Positions 25,188-34,161 of a stretch of 64,000 nt of DNA are shown piece after piece. The DNA comes from JALOOX01 sp964557955 (GTDB lineage: Bacteria > Desulfobacterota > Syntrophobacteria > Syntrophobacterales > Syntrophobacteraceae), in NCBI GenBank assembly GCA_964557955.1, contig CAZLCS010000002.1, positions 1-64,000 of the forward strand. The letters run 5' to 3'. Within the stretch, counting starts at the first letter, position 1. Every line of letters begins with the position of its first letter. The notes under the pieces are model-generated. The model was not told the origin of the DNA. It made no database searches and saw only the letters and a program-made list of their open reading frames with translations. The position numbers and the translations under genes are program-made.

Positions 25188-26855
25188 ATGCAACATTGCT
25201 GGGAGCTTCTTTCGGATCGCAGCCCCGGCGGGATCCATGAACTGATGGAGATCCTGCTCCAGAATCGGGCCATGGAACCCGGTCACCTGAGCTGCAAGAT
25301 AGGCGATCTCGCCAGGTATGCAGCCATGAAGGGAATCGACGAGGCGGCAGCGCTCATGGCTCACCATATTGTCCGGCGAAACAGGATTGTGCTGGTTTCC
25401 GACTATGACTGTGACGGAATTACCTCTCTCGCTCAGATGTCCCTGTTCCTGCAGGAGATCGGCTACGCCGACTTTCAGACCTTCATTCCCCTCAGAGCCG
25501 AAGGCTACGGTATGCCCTCGCGGGCAGTGGAAGCCCACCCAAGGGCATCTCTCTTTGTAGCCATGGACTGCGGAACGCGCGATTTCGACTCGATTTCCCT
25601 GGCGCGTCGCAAGGGAGTCGACTGTATCGTCCTCGACCATCACGAAGTTCCGGAAAACGGTACGGCTCCGGCCAATGTTCTGGTGAATCCCAAGCAGCCG
25701 GGATGCCCGTCTCTCTTCAAGGAGTTTTGCGCATCGGGACTCACGCTTCTCTTCTTGACCCGCCTGAGACGGGCTCTTGGAGACAGCCTCCCCCGCCCCA
25801 GACTGGGGGGCAAATACCTGCAACTGGCTGCTCTGGGCACAATCGCCGACATGGTGCCGCTCATAGAGGGCAATCGCATATTGGTGCATCAAGGACTGGC
25901 GTCCCTCAACGCAAAGGCATCCGCACCTTTTCGCCGGCTGCTGGATGCTGCCGGCCTGGGCGGCAAGCACCTCACCACCCACCATGTCGGTTATCAACTC
26001 GCCCCCCGCATCAATGCAGCCGGCCGGCTCGCACATGCGGGAATGGCCTATGACCTTTTCATGTGCCAGGCCGAAGACCAGGGCGCCCGACTCGCATGGG
26101 AGCTCAATCGGCTGAACATCCAGAGGCAAGACCAAGAGAAACGAATCATGGACGAGATCCGAAATCGGCTCGGAGCATTTCCCACAGGACGTCGGACGCT
26201 GGTGATCGGGGATCCGGAGTGGCCTTTGGGCCTCGTCGGTATCATTGCATCCAAAATCCAACAGGAGCTTCATTCGGGCCCCGTAGTCGTTCTATCCATC
26301 GACCCGGCCACGGGAATCGCCAGAGGCTCAGCCCGCAGCATTCCCGGTCTGGACATGCACCACACTCTCTCTGAATGCGATAACCTGCTCATCAAGTGGG
26401 GAGGCCATCGGATGGCGGCCGGCCTGACCCTGGAGGAACAGCTCATCGATCAATTCGCCTCCAGACTGGAGGATGTCGTGTCCTTCCAGCCCGCAGCACT
26501 TTTTCAGATCCGAAGACCCGTTGACGTGTGCATCAATCCGGATTGGGTTACCTGTGAGCTCGTTCAGGCCCTGAAGGAGCTCGAACCGCACGGGATCGGC
26601 AACCCCGCGCCGACATTCCTGGCTCAAAACTCACGGATCCAGGCGACAGGGGTTTTCGGGCAACATCGAAACCACCTTCGAGTTTTGCTCGCGAATCGGG
26701 TTCGCGGAATACTCTGGCGTGGCGTCGAAAGACCCGACCTGGCCCAATGGCGGAACGGAAGCTCCCGCGATGTGATCTTCCAGATCTCATGGGATGACTA
26801 CCGGAATGAGCCCGTCTGTGACATCAAAGACGTGGGCAGCATGAGATCCGCTTGA
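25188..26855 (+). CDS. recJ: Single-stranded-DNA-specific exonuclease RecJ
   Basis: DHH-family 5'-3' exonuclease acting in recombination and mismatch repair. The 555-residue protein carries the ordered phosphoesterase motifs VSDYDCDGITS, AMDCGTRD, DHHEVP (the DHH motif) and GTIADMVPL, then the DHHA1 part with GSARSIPG and WGGHRMAAG, then an OB-like C-terminal domain (LEPHGIGNPAP). The ATG at 25188 follows GAGAGGGG; an upstream in-frame ATG at 25170 lacks a site. It stands alone, divergent from the fur operon. Confidence 0.93.
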   Translation: MQHCWELLSDRSPGGIHELMEILLQNRAMEPGHLSCKIGDLARYAAMKGIDEAAALMAHHIVRRNRIVLVSDYDCDGITSLAQMSLFLQEIGYADFQTFIPLRAEGYGMPSRAVEAHPRASLFVAMDCGTRDFDSISLARRKGVDCIVLDHHEVPENGTAPANVLVNPKQPGCPSLFKEFCASGLTLLFLTRLRRALGDSLPRPRLGGKYLQLAALGTIADMVPLIEGNRILVHQGLASLNAKASAPFRRLLDAAGLGGKHLTTHHVGYQLAPRINAAGRLAHAGMAYDLFMCQAEDQGARLAWELNRLNIQRQDQEKRIMDEIRNRLGAFPTGRRTLVIGDPEWPLGLVGIIASKIQQELHSGPVVVLSIDPATGIARGSARSIPGLDMHHTLSECDNLLIKWGGHRMAAGLTLEEQLIDQFASRLEDVVSFQPAALFQIRRPVDVCINPDWVTCELVQALKELEPHGIGNPAPTFLAQNSRIQATGVFGQHRNHLRVLLANRVRGILWRGVERPDLAQWRNGSSRDVIFQISWDDYRNEPVCDIKDVGSMRSA

Positions 26856-26901
26856 GTCGATAAAGACTCCGACAGCAACGGCAGGCAGGCAACGGTTCTG
26901 T

Positions 26902-27375
26902 TCAGTGTGCTTCCCCGGGCGCATTTTGGGCCATCAGGGTGCGCAGGACATCCTCCTTTCCAATGATCCCGATGAGCCTCCCCTCGTCAACCACCGGAAG
27001 AGTATGGTACTTTTTCTCAACCATCAGGGTGGCGATTTCCTCCAGGGGTGTTTCCGGACCGACGGTAACAGGGTTTTCAGTCATGGCCTGGGACACGCGG
27101 ATAGCGGCGATCTTCTGCACCTCCTTTTCCAAATCGCGCGGAGATTGCAGAGGGATCAGACCGCCTAGCATGGCGAACACCGATGGAATGGGCACCCTTT
27201 TCTGCTGTGCAATGAGATCACTTTGACAGATAATGCCCCGGAGACGACCTTTCTGGTCCACGACAGGAAGTCCGTTGATGCGCTTTTCCAGCAGCAGTTG
27301 TACGGTTTCGGTTATTCCCGCTTCAGGTGAAACCGTAATTACATCCCGGCACATGATGTCCTTGGCCCTCAGCAT
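26902..27375 (-). CDS. Two-CBS-domain protein
   Basis: A 157-residue soluble protein made of a CBS pair: first domain from KDIMCRDVITVSPEAGI to GIICQSDLI, second from VSQAMTENPVTVGPETPL to IGIIGKEDVL. Such pairs bind adenosine nucleotides and serve as energy sensors; stand-alone forms have no fixed partner. GGGGAG lies six bases before the ATG at 27375; longer starts up to 27456 are possible but unneeded. It is convergent with recJ, 46 bp away. Confidence 0.9.
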   Translation of the reverse strand: MLRAKDIMCRDVITVSPEAGITETVQLLLEKRINGLPVVDQKGRLRGIICQSDLIAQQKRVPIPSVFAMLGGLIPLQSPRDLEKEVQKIAAIRVSQAMTENPVTVGPETPLEEIATLMVEKKYHTLPVVDEGRLIGIIGKEDVLRTLMAQNAPGEAH

Positions 27376-27691
27376 GAACGTCTCCCCTGTCATGAATGAT
27401 GAAGCTGGCTGTGTTGTTGAGGTCCCGAGCTGTTTTGACGGCCCTTCAGACGCCATGGGAAATCCCTTTGCTGAAATGCAAAGGAGGTTCCCAGACCGTC
27501 TTCAAACCATCCAGCACCCGATCCCGGTCCGAAGGAGCGCGAGAGACTGCAGTCCCACCTCAACGATTGTCGCATGGGAAATCAAAAGCCATGGGCCTCT
27601 CCCCCCACTCCTGGATCGAACTTATACTATTTTTTGAGGCGTCCCGAAAGCTCTGAACGCGCCTTCACCTCGCAGCTGCAGGAGCCCCATC
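27376..27691. other. Divergent intergenic region
   Basis: About 315 bp between the divergent CBS gene and the hypothetical gene at 27692. It must contain both promoters. A TATACT hexamer at 27623-27628 could be a -10 for the forward gene, but no good -35 is placed upstream. Short open frames on both strands look random. Confidence 0.4.
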
Positions 27692-28318
27692 ATGGCAAGA
27701 AGGTTTCAAGTCATCCAGGGAGGAAAAGACAGAGAAAAGGGACCCGGTGAACATGGTCCCCGTCTCTTCCGGGCATATTCCACAGGTGATTTTGCCAAGG
27801 GTGATTTGATCTACACTGAAGTCAAGTTCAACTGGTACTGCCTGGACCGAACAGCTGCCCACATCGATTATTCCACAGCTATTGCGGAATATGCGGCGCT
27901 GGGGGATCGTGAGCGCAGGCATCTCGAGCGCACGATCGATCGCTACTTTTCAGAGACAGAAGTCTGGCAGCTGCGCGATTATCTGGCCTCGATCTTCAGC
28001 CTGGGGCTCGAGGTGGAGGAGGTTTCCCTGCCCATCAGAGAACGGAGCTATCTCTTCGAAGAAGGAAGCTCCGTCATCTATGATTTCCTCGAACTGTCGG
28101 AACGGGAGAGCTATGACCTCCCCTTCAAGGTTTGGGGTTACTACACCCTCGCCCATTCTCTGGCTGCTCCGTCAATGCAGAGCGGCATCGAGCTGTTGCG
28201 AAAGGCCTTTGAAGCACTCAGGCTTTCCATGGCATTCTCGGACGATGATCTGAGTCGAGTCTTGAGCAGAATCTATCGTGAGGATGGGCTTTTCGTCAAA
28301 AGGCGCGGGGATCCTTGA
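27692..28318 (+). CDS. Conserved-looking hypothetical protein (208 aa)
   Basis: A 208-residue soluble protein with a basic, flexible N-terminus (MARRFQVIQGGKDREKG) and a largely helical, acidic body (AALGDRERRHLERTIDRYF, LFEEGSSVIYDFLELSERESYDLP). No membrane segment, cysteine pair or known motif stands out. AGGAG lies seven bases before the ATG, and the base composition matches the neighbours, so it is a real gene. I do not recognise the family. It is isolated between a CBS protein and another hypothetical. Confidence 0.75.
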   Translation: MARRFQVIQGGKDREKGPGEHGPRLFRAYSTGDFAKGDLIYTEVKFNWYCLDRTAAHIDYSTAIAEYAALGDRERRHLERTIDRYFSETEVWQLRDYLASIFSLGLEVEEVSLPIRERSYLFEEGSSVIYDFLELSERESYDLPFKVWGYYTLAHSLAAPSMQSGIELLRKAFEALRLSMAFSDDDLSRVLSRIYREDGLFVKRRGDP

Positions 28319-28500
28319 ATTGCCAACGCAGAACAGCATTCAAGGAGAGCGATGGCCTCTGCCTCGATGCATGAGAGGATATGGCAGCAAGTGACAGATG
28401 AGGATGTCGATCTCTTGTGAACGGTCCGCTCCGGAATGGATCTCTCAATCGGCGGATCCCTCATCCTGAGATCCTCAGGAGCAGCGATCCGCGAACGAGA

Positions 28501-29109
28501 TCAGGTGGAAGAGGCGTTCTCGAATCCCATGGGCACATGCAGCAATCCGATGGATCGGATGATCTCGAGCTGCTCCCTCATCGCCTTCGAGGTCCTCTCC
28601 AACACTCCGACCGCTTCTTCGCCAGGGATCCGTTCCATGAGACGCGAACCGGCAACGATGTCCTTCGGAGCTCCCCGTTCAGCCAGTTGCTCCGCATGGG
28701 AGCAGGTTTCTTTAAATCTTTGAAGCAACTCATATTCCTTCACGGGAATGAACGACTCGATCTCGGCATAGGCAACTTCAAGATGGCCACGCAGATCGCT
28801 ATCGGGATGCAGAAGCAACTCCTCCACAATGGCGGATCGGATGTCGTGCCTGGGAAAGGGCAGCTCGGATTCGCTGCGGATGGGTGATTTGAGGCATTCA
28901 AGGGTATTGAGATAGGAACTGATGATCTGCTGTCGCATGCCAGAACACGAAAGATCCACTGCACTGTCTTTCCTGGCATGACACGCTTTCCACAATGGGC
29001 TGAGCTCTGCACCCCTCATCACTTTACGGATGAATTCACCAGGTGCACGATGCTTCGCCTTCTCCCGCTTTTGGGGGTTACTTTCCGCCAGCTTTCTGAA
29101 TCGTCGCAT
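28501..29109 (-). CDS. Hypothetical protein (202 aa), helical
   Basis: A 202-residue, charged, probably helical cytoplasmic protein. Typical stretches are MRQQIISSYLNTLECL, RSAIVEELLLHPDSDLRGHLEVAYAEIESF and VLERTSKAMREQLEIIRS. No known domain is recognised and there is no signal peptide or membrane segment. The start at 29109 has only a weak GAGTGG site upstream, so the true start may be internal, for instance the Met of KVMRGAELSP. It lies on the same strand as cheZ but about 370 bp from it. Confidence 0.65.
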   Translation of the reverse strand: MRRFRKLAESNPQKREKAKHRAPGEFIRKVMRGAELSPLWKACHARKDSAVDLSCSGMRQQIISSYLNTLECLKSPIRSESELPFPRHDIRSAIVEELLLHPDSDLRGHLEVAYAEIESFIPVKEYELLQRFKETCSHAEQLAERGAPKDIVAGSRLMERIPGEEAVGVLERTSKAMREQLEIIRSIGLLHVPMGFENASST

Positions 29110-29483
29110 AGGCCACTCACCGGTCTCAGGCTTAATTCATGGGTACAGGAAGGACAATCAGGGGCAGGCCCTCCGTCTGCTATGAGCAGCCTCAACTATA
29201 TTCACGAAGCTGTGCATGTAAATAGGTGGAATACCCCATTTTTTGAAGCAGAACCCTACTCTCGACCGGTAGCTCAACCAACAAACCACGGAGGCGCCTT
29301 TCAGCAGCAGCCGTCCCATGCCATTACAGCCGAGCTGCACCGGACTCGAGGAAATCAAGACTGACCGCTTGGGATTTGTGGAGTGAGGGAGCCGGGAAGG
29401 AGGAGGAAAACCCGGCCCCCTCAGGAGGAGGAAAGAGAGGGTCTTTCCGTTTATATATTAACATGCGCGTCAAGGGGGGGCCT
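29110..29483. other. Intergenic region with an inverted repeat after cheZ
   Basis: About 370 bp. The only clear structure is the inverted repeat at 29385-29422: a 12-base stem (one G-U pair) around a 14-base loop. No T run follows, so it may be a Rho-independent-like stop for cheZ or an RNA 3'-end stabiliser. No gene is supported. Confidence 0.4.
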
Positions 29484-30947
29484 TCAGAAACCGAACTCTG
29501 CGAGCAGGGCATCCACTTCATCCTGTGAATGCACGGCCCCATCGCTTTTGGCGTGCGCAGGTCCGTACAGCTCATCTTTCTTCTTAACCGCTTCCCGTCT
29601 GACCTTGCCACCAAAGTAACTCACCAGCTTCACCAATTTGGCCTCCATTTCTTTCTGGGAGCTCACAATCTTGCTGATGATCTGCCCCGTGAGGTCCTGA
29701 TAGCCCTGTGAGGTCAAAATGACGGCTAAATCCTCTTCGATTCGTTCAAAAGAGCTCCTCAACTCCCGGACCAATCTCGAATTCTCGCTCATACGCTGAT
29801 GAGCGCTGTCCCCCATAGGTTTCAGCCGAGCGAAATGCTGCTCCAATTGCCTCAGTTTGGCCTGGTCCGCTTCCATCCGCTTCCGAATGGATTCAACATG
29901 ATCCATGGTGGTGTTGGCGGCACTTTCCGTCAACTCGATGATGTGCTCCAGGCGATGCTCCGAATCCGGCAGCCTGTCTTCAACCATTTCCTTCAGCCCA
30001 GGGTCAAGCGTCTGTGCAAAGTTTCGCAGGGAGGTATGGAGGTTTCTGGCCATGGAGCCGATTTCATTGAACAGCCCCGTATCTCCCTGCACATTTGCCA
30101 GGGTCTCGAGGGCGGATTGAGCTTCTTCGAGGTCCCCTTCAACCAGGCACGCCATGAATGCATTGACCTCTTTCAAAATATCCTGCAACAGTTCATCGCC
30201 GTCCGAAAGCTGCTGAGTCAAAGGGTTTTCTGCATCGAAGGGGCAGAGCAGATATTCCACCTTCTCAAGGCTTTCTTTGGGCAGTTCAATGCGCGCGGTG
30301 TTTTCGTCGGGGCCGGGAGTCGCAATCAGTTTGCCAGCAAGCCGGCGCACCTCCTGTTGAGCGGGAAGAGCGGCGTCTGGGGTGGGCCTGGCCGGTTCTG
30401 CAGCCTGCTTCTGAACAGGCTTGCCGAGTGGCGAAGGGGGTTCTTTCGCAACCACGGGCGATTTGACATGGGCAGGATCACGGGGAGGAGGTACTGGTTT
30501 CTTCTGCGGTCTCTCAGCCTCAATGGCATCGACCGACCAGGACTGCTCACGACCAGCCTTATCCTTGCTCGAAGATTCGGACGTATAGGGAACTGACATC
30601 TCCAATGGTTCCACACCCAGAACCTCCAGGCACTCGACCATGGCGGCGCGCAATCCCTCCGCACTCGCATCTTCCATTCCCTTGCGCAGAACACTCAGAG
30701 CATAAGACAGCGTCGTCAAATGTTCCGCACCCGGAGAAGGAACGGAACCAAACTTTTGAAGCATTTTGCCGAGTTGCGCCAAACCCTTCGAACCCAGAGA
30801 GCTCGCAAGGGATTGGAACTCCCCGATGAACGTCAAGGTCTTGTCGATGGCTTGCTCAGTGGTGCATTCCCCCTTTTCGAGAGCGGCCATTACCGCCTCA
30901 GCACTCTTCACACTTTCGGTGAGCCTTTGCAGATCTGACTTTTTCAT
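29484..30947 (-). CDS. cheZ: CheZ-family phosphatase with long N-terminal extension
   Basis: Chemotaxis phosphatase that removes phosphate from CheY-P. The 487-residue protein ends in a typical CheZ half: long helices, the catalytic-glutamine motif GYQDLTGQ, and the C-terminal CheY-binding tail QDEVDALLAEFGF. The N-terminal part is about twice the usual length: a helical domain (1-115) followed by a Pro/Lys-rich linker (about 150-195, e.g. KKPVPPPRDPAHVK) and the CheZ region from about residue 245. The N-terminal helices could be a localisation or phosphotransfer-like module, but no Hpt histidine motif was identified. No other chemotaxis gene is adjacent. Confidence 0.85.
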   Translation of the reverse strand: MKKSDLQRLTESVKSAEAVMAALEKGECTTEQAIDKTLTFIGEFQSLASSLGSKGLAQLGKMLQKFGSVPSPGAEHLTTLSYALSVLRKGMEDASAEGLRAAMVECLEVLGVEPLEMSVPYTSESSSKDKAGREQSWSVDAIEAERPQKKPVPPPRDPAHVKSPVVAKEPPSPLGKPVQKQAAEPARPTPDAALPAQQEVRRLAGKLIATPGPDENTARIELPKESLEKVEYLLCPFDAENPLTQQLSDGDELLQDILKEVNAFMACLVEGDLEEAQSALETLANVQGDTGLFNEIGSMARNLHTSLRNFAQTLDPGLKEMVEDRLPDSEHRLEHIIELTESAANTTMDHVESIRKRMEADQAKLRQLEQHFARLKPMGDSAHQRMSENSRLVRELRSSFERIEEDLAVILTSQGYQDLTGQIISKIVSSQKEMEAKLVKLVSYFGGKVRREAVKKKDELYGPAHAKSDGAVHSQDEVDALLAEFGF

Positions 30948-31285
30948 CCTTAATCCTTAACCCGAACCGGATCAGTACCGGCTCCGTCGACCCTCAGTCG
31001 AGCCAAAATCGACCCGACAATGCCCCTTTCACGGACAACACTCCATAGGAGTAGCTCAAAGAAATCCTGCTATGCAAAAAGGACGGAAACTTACCCCGTC
31101 CACGCGGACTAAACTCCAGATTCCAGGATGCTCCAGGAATCGGAAAATCAGAATCCTGTAGTACAAGAGACCAGCAAACCAGGCGAATCCTTACAAGAAC
31201 AGGCAACTATTTCAGAAAACCATAGAACAGGAAGGACCGAGAGACAACCTGTTTGCGACACCTATTTGAGACCACCTCACAGACA
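30948..31285. other. Intergenic region upstream of cheZ
   Basis: About 340 bp between cheZ and a possible small coiled-coil gene. It presumably carries the cheZ promoter on the reverse strand. I see no RNA gene, repeat or convincing promoter pair. Three-frame open stretches are short. Confidence 0.4.
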
Positions 31286-31579
31286 ATGGCAAGGGGTGCC
31301 GTAACTGTCAGTCGAGAACGATACGAGAGGCTCTTCATTGAGCTGGGCGAACTGCGCAAGGAATGCGAGTATCTTCGGGCAGCGGAGTCGAAGCGGCAGG
31401 AGCCTGAAACAGGTCTGAAAGCGGCAGGAGCCGAACTGGCGAAGACCAGGAGGCTCCTTCAGAGCATTCAGATGATTCCTGCCCGGCCAGCCCGGGAAGG
31501 AGCCGAAGAGAAAGGACTGCAGCCCAAGCGGCATCCCGAAAAGCACCTTTCATCAAAAGGACCCTGGTGGCAAAAGTGA
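31286..31579 (+). CDS. Possible small coiled-coil protein (97 aa)
   Basis: A 97-residue charged protein beginning MARGAVTVSRERYERL, with a heptad-like helical stretch (LFIELGELRKECEYLRAAES, then KAAGAELAKTRRLLQSIQ) and a basic tail. No family recognised. There is no good ribosome binding site before 31286; a TTG at 31253 would add eleven residues. The helical first half looks more like protein than chance, but the call is uncertain. Confidence 0.4.
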   Translation: MARGAVTVSRERYERLFIELGELRKECEYLRAAESKRQEPETGLKAAGAELAKTRRLLQSIQMIPARPAREGAEEKGLQPKRHPEKHLSSKGPWWQK

Positions 31580-31643
31580 ACGTGCCATGACCTGCCAGGA
31601 GGCGGTGCCACCCACTTCGGAGTGAATCGTCAAAAGGATGACA

Positions 31644-31672
31644 TTTACCTGGAGCTTTGAGGGGGCTATAAT
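31644..31672 (+). promoter_or_regulatory. Sigma-70-type promoter
   Basis: -35 TTTACC at 31644-31649, exact 17-base spacer, perfect -10 TATAAT at 31667-31672 followed by a T run. The expected start near 31679 gives a leader of about 240 nt before the small membrane protein gene at 31923. Confidence 0.6.
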
Positions 31673-31922
31673 TTTTTTGTGGGCAGAATCCCAACCCTTT
31701 TGATCTGCGCTTTCCATCTTTACTCAAATCCTGAATCTCTGTGGAGTCTGATTTCCCGGGATTGTTGTCAGTTGCAGGCTCAGCGCGGTGATCATCATGA
31801 AGAGGCGCATTCCTGGTCGCATGAAACAGATGTCTTCTCGACGGCCATCAACCCTGCATGTAGTGAGCAGCGGGCAGGGATGCCAAGGCAGTGCCCCACC
31901 TCATTCAAAGGAGGAACCTGTC

Positions 31923-32096
31923 ATGATGTGGTTTGTTCTGACCCCTTTCCTGGTATTGTGTCTGTCTGCCATCGGCTTGACAGTCGCCGAGGCGGTCGAT
32001 TTCCTGCGAGCCAGACTCCCGGATTCCACCCATTCCCGTCAGCCGCCTCCGTGGAGGTCGCACCCCCCTCGCAAACAGCTATCCCTGCCGTCCTGA
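31923..32096 (+). CDS. Small single-pass membrane protein (57 aa)
   Basis: A 57-residue protein beginning MMWFVLTPFLVLCLSAIG, one membrane helix (about 2-22), then a short tail rich in Pro, Arg and His (RQPPPWRSHPPRKQ). AAAGGAGG lies eight bases before the ATG and a good sigma-70 promoter lies 250 bases upstream. The open frame continues upstream to 31788, but the strong site argues for the short form. Function unknown. It is convergent with the adenylate cyclase gene. Confidence 0.5.
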   Translation: MMWFVLTPFLVLCLSAIGLTVAEAVDFLRARLPDSTHSRQPPPWRSHPPRKQLSLPS

Positions 32097-32200
32097 CTGT
32101 TCTGATGAGGGCTTGAACGGAATCCGACACGCGGGATTTGGGTCCAGCCGCCGGTGGGAAGCGCCGCTGCCAGGCTGACGCACGCATACCCCGGCAACCT

Positions 32201-33721
32201 CTATCCACTCTGCAACTTGCCCGATGGCGGCGGCAAAGTGGCCTCATGAGAGGGACAAAGGCGGTAGACCTCGATTTCGCGCCGTCCCTTGGGAGTTTGG
32301 ATTCGATCCACATAGGTGACATCGAAACCATCTTTAACCAGCTCATACGTGGGGCGGCCGAGGTACACCGTACCGGGGTCCGCCAGTGATTGAAGGCGGT
32401 ATGCCACGACGACGGGTTCTCCAAGAACTGTATATTCCATGCGCTGTGGCGAGCCCAGATATCCTGCCACCACTTCTCCCGTGTTGACCCCAATCCGAAT
32501 GGCAAAACGCTGATCCGCCGGCAGGCTCACCAAAAGCTTCTCCTGCTGCTCCAGCATTTCGAGAGCGCATTGAACCGCGCGTGACGCGTGATCGTCGCAC
32601 TGAAACGGAGCCCCGAAGATCGCCAGAAGCCCATCTCCCAGATACTTATCGAGGGTCCCCTCCCACCGAAAGAGAACATCCGTCATGAGGGTGAAGTAGC
32701 GGGTAAGGAGGTGCGCAATCTCTTCCGCGTCCAATCGTTCACTGAGGAGTGTAAACCCCTGGATGTCTGCAAAGAGGATGGTCGCAGTGAGCTTCTCGGT
32801 TCTCAGAGCAAGCTCCTCCTGATTCGAACAGTCCTGGGCGATACGCTCGGCCACACGGGGCGACATGAACCGCTCCAGGTTCTTGCGCCTCAGCACCTCC
32901 CGGTAAAGCCTCTCATTGAGGGCTGCCTTCTCGATCCCTGAAGCGATCTGGTTGGCAATAACCGTCAAGATGATGAGACCATCTTCAGAGAATTGACCGT
33001 CTTGAGAATCCTCCAGATAGATGGCGCCGAGCACCTCACCTTCATGCACTAAAGGCGCGCAGAGCGCCGACTGCACGCCTCGTGACACCATGGTGTCGCT
33101 GGCCGAGAACTCCTCGCCCGTCAGGATCGAACGACGATTCTGAACCGCGTGCGCCACCATGCTCCGGCTCCATGGAGCATTCAGGGTTGCGGTCGGCATC
33201 TCCTCATAGCTGCCGTCAGGGTTCTTGAGAAGCAGCACCCCCGAGCGAGCCCGAACACTCTGGAGGATCAAATCCATTGCCGCCCGCAAGAAATCCTTGA
33301 CGCTGGTTACGGTGATCAGCAGGTTGCTCAGCCTCTGCAGGATGAGATAGTTGAGATCCATCGTCTTGCAGAGGTCCAGAGGCCCCACCAGGAAGCCCTC
33401 CGGGTCCACCGTCTTCACCTGCTTGGACTGAAAGATCAGCATGTATTGGCCGATAATGATGGAATCGCCGTCAGCCAGAGGCACTCTTCTCACGGGACGG
33501 TCGTTGACAAACACGCGGTTTTCAGAGCCAAGGTCCTCGATGTAGAACATCCCGCCATCCTGAACGATGCGTGCATGGCGGCGCGAGACCGTGCGGTCGG
33601 GCAGATCAATATCATTGATGATCCCGCTGGCCGGGTGGTTTCGGCCAAGAGTCACCACCTCCTTTTCAATCACATACAGCTCTTCCTCATCGTCTTCTCG
33701 CCGTACGAGCAAAGCAGGCAT
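32201..33721 (-). CDS. Class III adenylate/guanylate cyclase with FHA and GAF domains
   Basis: A 506-residue cytoplasmic signalling enzyme. The N-terminal FHA domain (about 20-100) has the phosphothreonine-binding signatures VTLGRNHPAS, TVSRRHARI and RVFVNDRPVRRV. A GAF domain follows (about 135-270: RSGVLLLKNPDG, SALCAPLVHEGEVLGAIYLED). The C-terminal cyclase domain has FADIQGFTLLSERLDAEE (metal-binding Asp), DKYLGDGLLAIFGAP (second metal Asp) and GVNTGEVVAGYLGS. Metal residues are intact, so it should be active; adenylate rather than guanylate specificity is likely but not certain. GGGGAGGGGG precedes the ATG. The FHA domain implies control by a Ser/Thr kinase encoded elsewhere. Confidence 0.9.
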   Translation of the reverse strand: MPALLVRREDDEEELYVIEKEVVTLGRNHPASGIINDIDLPDRTVSRRHARIVQDGGMFYIEDLGSENRVFVNDRPVRRVPLADGDSIIIGQYMLIFQSKQVKTVDPEGFLVGPLDLCKTMDLNYLILQRLSNLLITVTSVKDFLRAAMDLILQSVRARSGVLLLKNPDGSYEEMPTATLNAPWSRSMVAHAVQNRRSILTGEEFSASDTMVSRGVQSALCAPLVHEGEVLGAIYLEDSQDGQFSEDGLIILTVIANQIASGIEKAALNERLYREVLRRKNLERFMSPRVAERIAQDCSNQEELALRTEKLTATILFADIQGFTLLSERLDAEEIAHLLTRYFTLMTDVLFRWEGTLDKYLGDGLLAIFGAPFQCDDHASRAVQCALEMLEQQEKLLVSLPADQRFAIRIGVNTGEVVAGYLGSPQRMEYTVLGEPVVVAYRLQSLADPGTVYLGRPTYELVKDGFDVTYVDRIQTPKGRREIEVYRLCPSHEATLPPPSGKLQSG

Positions 33722-33762
33722 CAGTTAGGGCCCCCTCCCCAAATCGAAAAGCAAGGATCCTG

Positions 33763-33791
33763 TTGACAAATCAATTCAGGTTTAATATTTT
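33763..33791 (+). promoter_or_regulatory. Promoter of tRNA-fMet
   Basis: Perfect -35 TTGACA (33763-33768), 17-base spacer, -10 TATTTT (33786-33791), eleven bases before the tRNA 5' end. Confidence 0.75.
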
Positions 33792-33802
33792 AGAAAGATC
33801 GG

Positions 33803-33879
<77 letters not shown>

Positions 33880-33890
33880 AGCAAATTCAA

Positions 33891-33919
33891 GGGCTTAGAG
33901 AGATTCTGAGCCCTTTTTT
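33891..33919 (+). terminator. Rho-independent terminator of tRNA-fMet
   Basis: Nine-base stem with one G-U pair (GGGCTTAGA with TCTGAGCCC), five-base loop, followed by six T, starting 11 bases after the tRNA. Confidence 0.88.
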
Positions 33920-34161
33920 ATTTCCAACCTTTCTCATATGTCCATTTGGACTTTTCAGCCATTGAGGTCGAGAGTTTTGAGCAGTTCGGGGATGGCTGTC
34001 ATCTCATTGGACCTCTCTATCGATGGCAGACACATCAGTTGACAAGAAGATCAGCAGAATCCTGACTCCGGCAAGGATAATCTTCATTCTTATCAGGTTC
34101 GACCTGATCTTGTTCTTGCTTCCTTTCTCTCCCAAAGTATCATCCCTCCTTTGTATGAACC

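Noticed and set aside
25167..26273. 368-residue reverse frame over recJ
   Set aside because: Shadow of a gene with intact RecJ motifs; no ribosome binding site or domain.
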